NCBI GenBank assembly: GCA_022823725.1
Contig: JAJEHL010000026.1
Coordinates: forward strand, 62,001-126,000
From: Candidatus Latescibacterota bacterium
Lineage (GTDB): Bacteria; Latescibacterota; UBA2968
Direction of reading: 5' to 3'
DNA: 64,000 nt
The notes under the pieces are model-generated. The model saw only the letters and a program-made list of their open reading frames with translations. It did not search any database and was not told where the DNA came from. Positions 18,534 to 25,747 of the stretch are shown here, piece after piece. Made by a program: the position numbers and the translations under genes. The stretch's first letter is position 1. Every line of letters begins with the position of its first letter.

Positions 18534-20171
18534 TTACCTGCTCTCAGCCGCGAAGCGGATGCCACTATTGGGCGGGGGTTCTGGCGCATTGGGATTGATG
18601 CGCGTCATAATCTGATCCAAACCGCCGATGATAATCGGATTGTACCCCTCCCATTGGCGGATAGGCGCATCATTCTCGTCGCGGCGCCAGATCTGGACAT
18701 CCCCAAAACGCTTCTCCACCGAATAGCCGGGAATGGTGAGATTGGGATTCCCCGACACAATATGGCTGACCGATGCCCTGATCGTCTCCATATCCTTATT
18801 TATAACACGCCCTGAAAACGCATCGTAAAACGGAATCTCCCGGTGCAAATAATAATAACCGGGAAGATTGTAATACGGTCTGTCAACCTGCCACACGCCC
18901 AGAACACCGGGCGCGCGGGCGAGATACCGATACGCGGCAAAAACCGGATCCTGACCGCGGACAAACCCCACCTTCCCCGTCTCTTTGGAAAAACCGCGAT
19001 ACACCTGATCTTGGGACGGCAGCGCATTCAGAACCCCACCTATCGAAACCGCCGCGAACAAAACGCCCACCACTCCCCAAACGCGCGCATTCCCGCGTAC
19101 CACAAATCGCGCCACCACATCTGCACCCATCACAAGCCACAGCGGAACAACCACAAAAACGAACCGGTACTCCTTGTGCGCCTGCACAGAATGAATCAGC
19201 ACCACCAGAGCCACCATCGCCAGCAAGAACCCATAGCGCCGCAGATCGCGCAGTGCAATCACCACACACAGCGCACCCAACCCGACACTCGCCAGCAAAA
19301 GCCACCACAAAAACTGGTATCCCGGGGACTCGCCAGCGCGCCCCTGATCAACGATGAGATTGAAACGGATATTCGTAATATAGGAATGAAACAGACCGCC
19401 ATCCCACGTCATCGCATCAAACAGACCCATCGCCAACAGAAACACACCCGCTGCAACCGCGAGATGCACCTTCTTCTCCGTCCTAAAAAAGAACACACCC
19501 AAAAGCAACAACGCAATCGGCGCGTATTGCAACCGCACCGCCGCCGCCAGCACCGCTATGAGCGCCACCAGCCAAACCGCCCCCACCCTATCCACCGATG
19601 ACCGCACACACAGCACGAGCAACACCATCAACAGCGCAGCAGCCACAAACTCGGTCATCGGCTTGTGGGCAAACCCCGCCAACTCATACCAGAACGCACC
19701 GGCCAATAACGCGACCCGCGCCGATGGCTCCCCAAAATGTTCCCGCGCAAAAAAATACATCCCCACCGGAATCAGCAGAGAAACCGCACAAAACATCAGC
19801 TTGACACCGCCCACATACCAGACCGGCTCTCCGAGCAAGACAAAGTCAAACACCTTCAACATCCCGGCAACCAAACCCGGCACCAGCCATGCACGCGCCC
19901 CGTAGAAAAACTCCCAATAAGTAACCCCACTGCCAAAGACCAGGCGATGCGCCGGCTCCAAATACTGCATCACCTCATCCGGGTGCAAAACAAAATCGCC
20001 ACACAGCGCAATCGCCGCACGCACCGCAAACGCCAAAACAAGCACCGGCAACAAAAACTTCCACGGACGCTCATCGGACTCCTGCAAATGCAACAAGCCA
20101 TCCACCAAAGAGACAGGCGACCTCTGCCCCCTTTCTCGGCGCGTCCTTCTCGTCTTCCTCCCTTTTGCCAT
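18534..20171 (-). CDS. GT22-like (Alg9/PIG-B type) membrane mannosyltransferase
   Basis: 545 residues from the ATG at 20171 (TGAGG upstream); the longer frame reads through a repeat. After a basic start (MAKGRKTRRTRRERGQR) there are about ten hydrophobic segments. The first large loop carries HPDEVMQYLEPAHRLVFGSG and YWEFFYGARAWLVPGL, the HxDE-type signature of the GT22 family (dolichol-phosphate-mannose dependent Alg9/Alg12/PIG-B relatives). The C-terminal 150 residues form a soluble domain (FGDVQIWRRDEND). It probably transfers a sugar from a lipid-phosphate donor outside the cytoplasmic membrane. Acceptor unknown. It stands alone between repeat clusters. Confidence 0.8.
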   Translation of the reverse strand: MAKGRKTRRTRRERGQRSPVSLVDGLLHLQESDERPWKFLLPVLVLAFAVRAAIALCGDFVLHPDEVMQYLEPAHRLVFGSGVTYWEFFYGARAWLVPGLVAGMLKVFDFVLLGEPVWYVGGVKLMFCAVSLLIPVGMYFFAREHFGEPSARVALLAGAFWYELAGFAHKPMTEFVAAALLMVLLVLCVRSSVDRVGAVWLVALIAVLAAAVRLQYAPIALLLLGVFFFRTEKKVHLAVAAGVFLLAMGLFDAMTWDGGLFHSYITNIRFNLIVDQGRAGESPGYQFLWWLLLASVGLGALCVVIALRDLRRYGFLLAMVALVVLIHSVQAHKEYRFVFVVVPLWLVMGADVVARFVVRGNARVWGVVGVLFAAVSIGGVLNALPSQDQVYRGFSKETGKVGFVRGQDPVFAAYRYLARAPGVLGVWQVDRPYYNLPGYYYLHREIPFYDAFSGRVINKDMETIRASVSHIVSGNPNLTIPGYSVEKRFGDVQIWRRDENDAPIRQWEGYNPIIIGGLDQIMTRINPNAPEPPPNSGIRFAAESR

Positions 20172-20341
20172 CTGAGGCAACCTCAATGAATAAAAAACAA
20201 ACGCCTCACGGGTCGCCAAAAAATTTGACCGACCTGGAGGCACTTGAAGAAAGCTAAAACCTTCTGGATCGCGGCTATAATCATGCCGCGATGACGGCTT
20301 TGGTTGAGACATAAGGGTGATGCATTATCGGTCCCCAGTAA
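20172..20341. repeat. ATCGCGGC palindrome
   Basis: A complete palindrome at 20257-20295 between the GT22 gene and a small coiled-coil gene. The rest has no recognisable feature. Confidence 0.8.
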
Positions 20342-20635
20342 TTAACGGCTGGCGGGTGCCCGACCCGATATGGCTTCGCGCAATCCCTCAAGCAAACCTT
20401 CTAACTTCGCCTGTTGACGCTCCATCGTGCCCATCCGCGCTTCCAACCTCTCAAAGCGCGCATCCATTTGATCGAGCTGTCCATCCATTTGATCAAGCCG
20501 TCCATCCATTTGATCAAGCCGCGCATTCACTTGCGCTTTGAAATCTTTCATATCCTCACGGATATTCTTCTGCCCGTTTAAGATCAGACCGGCAAGACCA
20601 ATGCCAACAGCGATAATCGTTATCATTTCTGTCAT
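20342..20635 (-). CDS. small membrane-anchored coiled-coil protein with heptad DNA repeat
   Basis: 97 residues: an N-terminal membrane segment (MITIIAVGIGLAGLIL, about residues 4-19), then a coiled coil built on the heptad LDQMDGR. Three heptads are encoded by 21-bp tandem DNA repeats (20461-20523), so copy number can change without breaking the frame. The end is GRAPASR. Function unknown; it resembles the coiled-coil membrane proteins at 2340-2570 and 20866-21366, with the membrane segment at the opposite end. Confidence 0.65.
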   Translation of the reverse strand: MTEMITIIAVGIGLAGLILNGQKNIREDMKDFKAQVNARLDQMDGRLDQMDGQLDQMDARFERLEARMGTMERQQAKLEGLLEGLREAISGRAPASR

Positions 20636-20865
20636 GACTGCCTCATTTATTTTATTCTAACCTCAATAATATTGAATATAAGAAATATAGGGAAAGAACA
20701 ACAGCAAATACAATCAGGATCAGGATTTACAGAGCCTGCACTGGAATGGTTCTATCCAGTGATGAAAGGATGGACAGGATAACATCAAAATCAAAGGCAA
20801 AACCTCTGGATCGCGGCTGACACATTGCCGCGATGACAAGCAACAACGACAAGCAAAGGCAAAAA
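20636..20865. repeat. repeat cluster (cagga, CACTGGA hairpin, ATCGCGGC)
   Basis: A cagga-type tract (about 20710-20730), a CACTGGA/TCCAGTG hairpin (about 20738-20760) and a complete ATCGCGGC palindrome (20800-20837) precede the end of the next gene. Confidence 0.8.
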
Positions 20866-21366
20866 CTAAAGAACTTTCAAAATATACGTCATAATTGCCA
20901 ACATGATTGTCAGGCAAGCAGTCACAATGCCCGCACTCCAATATATCCGTGTCGCAAGCGCATCAAATCTATTGTCCGTACGCAACACCATCGCGTCGAA
21001 ACGCGCATCAACCTTATCAAACCTATCATCCGTACGCAACACCATCGCGTCGAAACGCGCATCAACCTTATCAAACCTATCATCCACATAAATTCGCAAC
21101 TCTTTTACCGTGTTGTCAATACGCTCAACCGTTGCTTCCAGCCTGACAAGACGCTTGTCAATGTTGCCAATCACGATTTCATTCTGGCGGATGCGTTCCG
21201 CATTCTGCGTTATCTGTTTGTCCAACCGCTTTAACACCTCATCCTGAACCGCGCGATGGGCGTCTAACCTCTCGAATATCCCAATCTGAGTTTCATGGTA
21301 TCCCTCAAATTGTTTGGACATCGTTTCAATAGCTGTTTCAATACGGCTTTCGTCAACCTCAGCCAT
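20866..21366 (-). CDS. coiled-coil protein with C-terminal membrane anchor (DUF1640-like plan)
   Basis: 166 residues. Residues about 1-135 are almost entirely coiled coil (RIRQNEIVIGNIDKRLVRLE, then ATVERIDNTVKELR) and 140-162 form a membrane helix (IYWSAGIVTACLTIMLAIMT). An 18-residue unit, DDRFDKVDARFDAMVLRT, occurs twice in tandem, encoded by two virtually identical 54-bp DNA repeats (20977-21084). The plan resembles DUF1640/CCDC90-type proteins, but no diagnostic motif is seen. A ggagg sequence lies just upstream of the start. Function unknown. Confidence 0.65.
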   Translation of the reverse strand: MAEVDESRIETAIETMSKQFEGYHETQIGIFERLDAHRAVQDEVLKRLDKQITQNAERIRQNEIVIGNIDKRLVRLEATVERIDNTVKELRIYVDDRFDKVDARFDAMVLRTDDRFDKVDARFDAMVLRTDNRFDALATRIYWSAGIVTACLTIMLAIMTYILKVL

Positions 21367-21651
21367 TGGAATACCTCCTCTAATTAACGGCTGGCGAGTG
21401 CTCTATTACAGAATATAACACCCTGTGTGTAGCTCATCAAGTCAAGCGAGGTCGGGGGCACCGGGAAAAAACCCTTCTTCTTCGTCTGTGGCATCTGCGC
21501 GTGCGCGCGACACAAAACTCGCATCGGGAGCGCGCACCGTATCCGGATATGAAAGCACTACGGGGCAGGCTCTACATGATTTAAGCAGGGGCCGCGACGA
21601 CGGCAACAGCACAACCTCTCGGCGCAAGCGCGTAGCGGTCAGAGATTGGCG
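21367..21651. repeat. gap with Uma2 fragment and repeat halves
   Basis: Besides the Uma2 fragment listed separately, 21549-21600 holds a gcactacgggg piece, an aagcaggggcc piece and the right arm of an ATCGCGGC element. 21600-21650 is a sequence (cggcaacagc...ggtcagagattggcgtcatg) that also follows the third Rpn copy at about 23664-23717. Confidence 0.75.
21445..21548 (-). pseudogene. fragment of a Uma2 family nuclease gene
   Basis: About 104 bp nearly identical to the middle of the complete Uma2 gene at 22970-23521. They encode TVRAPDASFVSRARADATDE, then EEGFFPGAPDLA. Both ends are lost, and the left end abuts repeat DNA. It is too short to make a product and is best read as the scar of a deleted or recombined second Uma2 copy. 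Confidence 0.75.
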
Positions 21652-22557
21652 TCATGCATCCAACGTTTGCTCAAATGCCTCAAGATTAGACGCCTGGATC
21701 GCAGCGCGGAGCAACTGCTTCAGGCGTTGCAAATCGTCAATCGCGGCAATGCGAGAAGATAGCGGGTGCGCGTCGCTCAGGTCAAATCGAATTTCCAACA
21801 CTTCGAGAATATCTTCAATGGCACGTTGCCTGCCCCCCTGCTCAATACCTTGCTCAATACCTTGCTCAATACCCAGTTGCTTGATGTATTGTGCAAACGA
21901 CGACTCGCGCATAATAGCATCCATAAGACCCTCCTGTAATAGAATACGATTGATCAGGCTCCGATCATACTCTAACCCACTCAATATCATCAACCGACCC
22001 AAAAAGTCAACCTTTATTGATTCATCCACCCGCAGCGCATTCGTCGCGTCAACACAGTGACGCAACCACGCCTCTGAATCTATTCCAGCAGGACGTTTCA
22101 TCAACGGCACAAACGGAAACAAGCCCGAAGGTCCGCCATCAATAATCTCCTGTCCCTCTATCTCACTCAATCGAATCACTGTGTATTCTACCAAAACGCG
22201 ACGGCCGAGAAAATCCAAGATATAATACCCTGGATCGCGCCGACCTGCATTGCGCCGCAAGTAGATCACACTGGAAGAAACCGGCAGACCATGCTGCTCA
22301 ATCGCACGTATAATATAGCCCGCCATGCGCAGCGGCATAGATGGATCGTCAGTGGTTTGAAACTCGTGATGGATCAATGCCTCCTTGCCCGCAATATGGA
22401 CGCGGATGAGGCTATCGGTATGTCGTGTTTCAACGGTGTTTTGCTCTGTGTCGAGTATGTCCAGGACCTTTACATCGTCCTGTTCAAGTGTGAGTCGGAT
22501 GAAGTCTTTGGGGTAGGTCTGGATGAGATCTTTTGAGACAGAGTCATATTCGGCCAT
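21652..22557 (-). CDS. Rpn-like PD-(D/E)XK nuclease, copy 2
   Basis: 301 residues, starting MAEYDSVSKDLIQTYPKDF. Same architecture as copy 1, with the probable active-site stretch HTDSLIRVHIAGKEALIHH followed by EFQTTD, the RRNAGRRDPGYYI segment, and a helical end almost identical to copy 1 (DDLQRLKQLLRAAIQASNLE). Three IEQG units near residues 232-245 are encoded by 12-bp DNA repeats. The middle is more diverged from copy 1 than the C-terminal 75 residues are, which suggests recent conversion of the 3' end. Likely a recombination-promoting nuclease; not demonstrated. Confidence 0.7.
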   Translation of the reverse strand: MAEYDSVSKDLIQTYPKDFIRLTLEQDDVKVLDILDTEQNTVETRHTDSLIRVHIAGKEALIHHEFQTTDDPSMPLRMAGYIIRAIEQHGLPVSSSVIYLRRNAGRRDPGYYILDFLGRRVLVEYTVIRLSEIEGQEIIDGGPSGLFPFVPLMKRPAGIDSEAWLRHCVDATNALRVDESIKVDFLGRLMILSGLEYDRSLINRILLQEGLMDAIMRESSFAQYIKQLGIEQGIEQGIEQGGRQRAIEDILEVLEIRFDLSDAHPLSSRIAAIDDLQRLKQLLRAAIQASNLEAFEQTLDA

Positions 22558-22969
22558 GTGAGATGCCCTATGTCTGATGGGTGAGTTTTATCAGACACAA
22601 AGCAAATATCGCGCCAACATCACAGAATGGCGCGATAAATTATATGGACAGAAGTTCAAGGACCCGCATCATGCTTTTAATATGCAGTATTGCGCTTTTG
22701 TTCACAACTTGAATTTGTGGATTGTCTGTTGAAGCGGAGGTGAAGGAGGACAAATGTTGGCGGAAAGAGTGTATATTTTGAACGATGAATGGGCGGGTAT
22801 GTGAAAGATATGTACCGCTTGATTAGGTGGCTGTCGCATAAGCAGGGGGCAAAGGCAAAACCTGCTGGATCGCGGCCCCGTATAGAAGCACTACGGGACA
22901 TGCTTAAACCATGCCGCGATGACAACCAACAAGCAAAGGCAAGCTGTATCTGAACCTGTTTTGTTAAAA
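22558..22969. repeat. Rpn 5' flank, hairpins and nested palindrome
   Basis: Upstream of Rpn copy 2 lie two inverted repeats, TCTGAT/ATCAGA (22572-22594) and ATCGCGCCA/TGGCGCGAT (22608-22636, 9-bp perfect arms). The flank shared with copies 1 and 3 follows (about 22755-22820). Then an ATCGCGGC palindrome (22858-22923) carries a CCCCGTAT/TACGGG repeat in its loop. No gene seen. Confidence 0.8.
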
Positions 22970-23521
22970 TTAGAACACATCTGCAAGTGGCAATTGCCAG
23001 CCGGGCACGACATCATCGCCGTCAATTGTGTCGCCTTCTGTGAGAATGCGAATATCGTCAAACCCGCGATAGATCGTCGCCGTGCGCGTTTTGGGATTGA
23101 GAACAATAACCATCTTCGCACCTGCCCGCAACCAATCAAGGGCTTTGTCTTCCACTTCGACAGCGCGATCATTTGGCGAAATGACTTCAACAGCGAGGTC
23201 GGGTGCGCCAGGGAAGAAGCCTTCTTCTTCGTCTGTGGCATCTGCGCGTGCTCTCGACACAAAACTCGCATCGGGAGCGCGCACCGTATCCGGATCGGTC
23301 CAAATTAAAAAACCCGTCTCGGCAGCATAGATTTCACCGAGATTGTTATTTCTCACAAATGATTCGAGACGGCTACAGATTGTCGCTGCAATTCTCCCAT
23401 GTTGTCTGCCTGCTGGCGCCATCTGGTGCAATTCTCCCTTTATGAGTTCATAGCGATAGCCATTGTGCGGCATCACCAGAAGCTCATCGGCTGTCATGGT
23501 GGCAACGGTTTGTAGGGCCAT
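22970..23521 (-). CDS. Uma2 family (DUF820) endonuclease-fold protein
   Basis: 183 residues from the ATG at 23521; the upstream extension reads a repeat. The protein has the Uma2 plan: N-terminal MTADELLVMPHNGYRYELIK, then GELHQMAP, and the restriction-endonuclease-like core with DASFVSRA, LAVEVISPNDRAVEVEDKAL (E-V-x-S and K positions) and WLRAGAKMVIVLNPKTRTAT. Uma2 proteins have a PD-(D/E)XK fold and are abundant in cyanobacteria and some uncultured phyla; biological role unsettled. A fragment of a second copy lies 1.5 kb away beside Rpn copy 2. Confidence 0.85.
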   Translation of the reverse strand: MALQTVATMTADELLVMPHNGYRYELIKGELHQMAPAGRQHGRIAATICSRLESFVRNNNLGEIYAAETGFLIWTDPDTVRAPDASFVSRARADATDEEEGFFPGAPDLAVEVISPNDRAVEVEDKALDWLRAGAKMVIVLNPKTRTATIYRGFDDIRILTEGDTIDGDDVVPGWQLPLADVF

Positions 23522-23717
23522 ACCTGAACCTATTTTGTTTAGGAAAAAATAAAAGACAAAAGCAAAACCTTCTGGATCGCGGCTCAACGGCATACCGCGA
23601 TGACAACCAACAACGACAAGCAAGAGCAAAACCTGCTGGATCGCGGCTTACACCCTGCCGCGATGACGGCAACAGCCCAACCTCTCGGCGCAAGCGCGTA
23701 GCGGTCAGAGATTGGCG
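23522..23717. repeat. two ATCGCGGC palindromes
   Basis: Complete copies at 23565-23604 and 23628-23667, then a 50-bp sequence shared with the 3' flank of Rpn copy 2. Confidence 0.85.
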
Positions 23718-24182
23718 TCATGCATCCAACGTTTGCTCAAATGCCTCAAGATTAGACGCCTGGATCGCAGCACGGAGCAACTGCTTCAGGCGTTGCAAAT
23801 CGTCAATCGCGGCAATGCGAGAGGATAGCGGGTGCGCTTCACGCAGATCAAATCGAATCTCTAATACATCGAGGATCGCTTCTATCGTGCTTCTTCTTTC
23901 ACCTTGCTCAATGCCTTGCTCAATACCTTGCTCAAGGCCTTGCTCAATACCTTGCTCAAGGCCTTCCTCTCTGCCCTCCTCAAGGCCCTCCTCTCTCGCT
24001 TCCTTTCTGCTTTCTTGGGTAAGGGATTGAAAAAGTGATGATTCGCGGATGAGATCCATGATGCCCTCCTTAAAAATAATATCAGAAATCGTTTCAGACG
24101 CATGCACCAACTCGCTTAATGTCACCATACCAGCCAGATAATCCGTCCTATATGACCGGGCGATAGGGCGCGTCCGAGCATG
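23718..24182 (-). pseudogene. Rpn-like nuclease, copy 3, N-terminal half deleted
   Basis: Only the C-terminal half remains, homologous from HARTRPIARSYRTDYLAGM onward to copy 1 and ending with the same DDLQRLKQLLRAAIQASNLE helix. The nuclease core (DSLIRV ... EFQTT) is missing. Immediately upstream (about 24190-24255) lies a remnant of the 5' flank that precedes copies 1 and 2, so an internal deletion joined flank and tail. The EQG/EEG repeat run is the longest of the three copies. A frame stays open into the flank up to 24299, but the product would lack the active site. Confidence 0.75.
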
Positions 24183-24299
24183 GAACGCGCTGGGAGGTAA
24201 GGGTGTACGTTTTGATCTATGGAGGATGGGATCGTGTGAAAAATATGTGCTTTTATCTCCGCGATGACAATCGTCACTTATACAATTATTATAACGCAA

Positions 24300-24920
24300 T
24301 CATTTTCCGATACTGTGTTCAAGTCGGCCGATCTCGTCGCGCAGCCTGGCGGCTTCTTCGTACTCTTCCAGCGCAACCGCCTCTTGCAAACGCGCCTTGA
24401 GCGCATCTACCTGCTGCGTCACCTGGTCGGGTGCCTCTTCAGTGGATTCATCCTCTCCCGCAGCCCTTATAAAAGCAGCAATATTCTCAACGTCTTCAAT
24501 GGGTGTCTCGACCTCTTGCATCTCCACCGACAGCCCCGCCTCCTCAATCACCTGGTCTGCCACAAAAATCGGGGCATCAACGCGCAACGCCAATGCCAGC
24601 GCATCGCTCGGACGCGAATCAATACAAATCGATTCCCCATCGCGGACAAGCGTAATCTCCGCAAAAAACGTCTCGTCTTTCAACGCACTGACCAGCACCT
24701 GCTCAACGTGTACATCGAACCCCTCTAAAATATCACACAACAAATCATACGCTATCGGGCGCGGCGGTGGCTCATCGTGAAGCACTATAGAAATCGCAAC
24801 CGCCTCAAAATTGCCAATCGCAATGGGCAAAAAGACCTTCTGGTCCTTGTCCTTTAGCCAGACCAGCGGATGACTGCTATTGGGTTCAAGCTGCACGGCA
24901 ATCACTTCCATTTTTGTCAT
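24300..24920 (-). CDS. bifunctional nuclease domain (DUF151) protein with UVR motif
   Basis: 206 residues. Residues about 1-135 match the bifunctional nuclease / DUF151 family: FLPIAIGNFEAVAISIVL, RPIAYDLLCDILE, FFAEITL and CIDSRPSDALALALRVDAPI are its conserved blocks. Residues about 165-205 form a UVR-type helical hairpin (ALKARLQEAVALEEYEEAAR, then LRDEIGRLE), as in many DUF151 proteins. The start has AAGGA 8 nt upstream. It lies 14 bp downstream of the Phd-like gene and is probably co-transcribed. Role uncertain; nuclease activity is known only for a few relatives. Confidence 0.88.
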   Translation of the reverse strand: MTKMEVIAVQLEPNSSHPLVWLKDKDQKVFLPIAIGNFEAVAISIVLHDEPPPRPIAYDLLCDILEGFDVHVEQVLVSALKDETFFAEITLVRDGESICIDSRPSDALALALRVDAPIFVADQVIEEAGLSVEMQEVETPIEDVENIAAFIRAAGEDESTEEAPDQVTQQVDALKARLQEAVALEEYEEAARLRDEIGRLEHSIGK

Positions 24921-24934
24921 GCGAGAAATCCTTA

Positions 24935-25213
24935 TTATTTTAGCCCAACCTCTCGGCGCAAGTCGTCAATGGATTGAGCGGGTTCTGTACCGGCCTTGGC
25001 TCGGTTTAGCGCTGTTGCCAGTCGTTCTGCATTTTTGGGTGAACTGAGAAGATGAGCAGTTTCTATGAGGCTGGAAAGCTCGGACGCAGAAATCAAAGCA
25101 ACATCTTCATGTCCCCGACGGGTGATGATGACGTAATCATTGTCATTCGTTACATCTTTGCAAAGACTGGCGAGCCTGGCGCGTGCCTGAGTATAGGTAA
25201 ATATCTTCGTCAT
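24935..25213 (-). CDS. Phd/YefM family antitoxin-like protein
   Basis: 92 residues from the ATG at 25213. The N-terminal Phd/YefM fold is clear: FTYTQARARLASLCKDVTND, then YVIITRRGHEDVALISASEL. The C-terminal half is helical and charged, as expected of a toxin-binding tail. No YoeB, Doc or RelE gene is next to it, so it looks like an orphan antitoxin or a repressor. A promoter identical in layout to that of the UPF0175 gene lies just upstream. Confidence 0.85.
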   Translation of the reverse strand: MTKIFTYTQARARLASLCKDVTNDNDYVIITRRGHEDVALISASELSSLIETAHLLSSPKNAERLATALNRAKAGTEPAQSIDDLRREVGLK

Positions 25214-25229
25214 GTATAATATCCTGCTG

Positions 25230-25258
25230 TGTATAAAACGATGACACCTTAGAGGCAA
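25230..25258 (-). promoter_or_regulatory. promoter of phd-like gene
   Basis: Minus strand TTGCCT (25258-25253), 17-bp spacer, TATACA (25235-25230), about 16 bp before the start codon. The block of about 45 bp around it is nearly the same as that before the UPF0175 gene. Confidence 0.6.
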
Positions 25259-25367
25259 AGGCGAAAACCTCTGGATCGCGGCTACAACCCTGCCGCGATG
25301 ACAACCAACAACGACAAGCAAAGCATGCCCCCCGTATGAAAGCACTACGGGGCAGGCTCTGTATGCT
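25259..25367. repeat. ATCGCGGC palindrome and CCCCGTAT composite
   Basis: A complete palindrome at 25265-25302, then a CCCCCGTAT/TACGGGGC composite (about 25326-25355). The next gene's C-terminus is itself encoded by the adjoining aagcaggggcc repeat. Confidence 0.8.
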
Positions 25368-25601
25368 TTAAGCAGGGGCCGCTTCTTCCTGAACCTGAGT
25401 TTTACGCCAACGGGGTTGGATTCCCACGATCCGAGCCTGATGTACCATTTCCTGCTCTGTTAGATCGGCGAGTTCTGCTGCTCTGCCAATTGATACAAGG
25501 CCGCGCTGGTAGAGCAACAAGGCTTCCTGGATTTTGACCTGAGACAATCCGAGCAACAGAAGCTCTCCCAACCGATCTTTATAGGCTTCCAACTCCGCCA
25601 T
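25368..25601 (-). CDS. UPF0175 family antitoxin-like protein, possibly frameshifted
   Basis: 77 residues. The UPF0175 core is plain: KIQEALLLYQRGLVSIGRAA followed by ELADLTEQEM. UPF0175 members are usually antitoxins next to a PIN-domain toxin (DUF3368), which is absent here. The ATG at 25601 lacks a ribosome-binding site. An ATG at 25636 with AGGA upstream reads MAKTSVEFPIKK in another frame and meets this one in a run of six A (25606-25601). So the true N-terminus may be MAKTSVEF... with a one-base shift in the run. The last residues (EEAAPA) and the stop come from an intergenic repeat. Confidence 0.7.
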   Translation of the reverse strand: MAELEAYKDRLGELLLLGLSQVKIQEALLLYQRGLVSIGRAAELADLTEQEMVHQARIVGIQPRWRKTQVQEEAAPA

Positions 25602-25648
25602 TTTTTGATCGGGAATTCGACTGATGTTTTTGCCATATAATGTCCTGA

Positions 25649-25677
25649 TGTATAAAACGATGGCACCTCAGAGGCAA
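25649..25677 (-). promoter_or_regulatory. promoter of UPF0175 gene
   Basis: Minus strand TTGCCT (25677-25672), 17-bp spacer, TATACA (25654-25649). Spacing and sequence are almost the same as at 25230-25258. It supports expression from the ATG at 25636. Confidence 0.6.
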
Positions 25678-25747
25678 AGGTCGGTCAGAAAAATAAGCAG
25701 ATGTTTACGGATCCCAATTTCATCTTGAGCAAGAATACATGTACCTG

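Noticed and set aside
22677-22925. Small minus-strand frame with KRYISFTYPPIHRSKYTL, echoed upstream of Rpn copy 1
   Set aside because: The similarity is explained by the shared 5' flank DNA; the frames start in repeats and lack ribosome-binding sites.
17119-24300. Rpn-like genes as the mobilising enzyme of the palindromic repeats
   Set aside because: Attractive by position, but the repeats are equally dense far from these genes and nothing in the sequence links the two.
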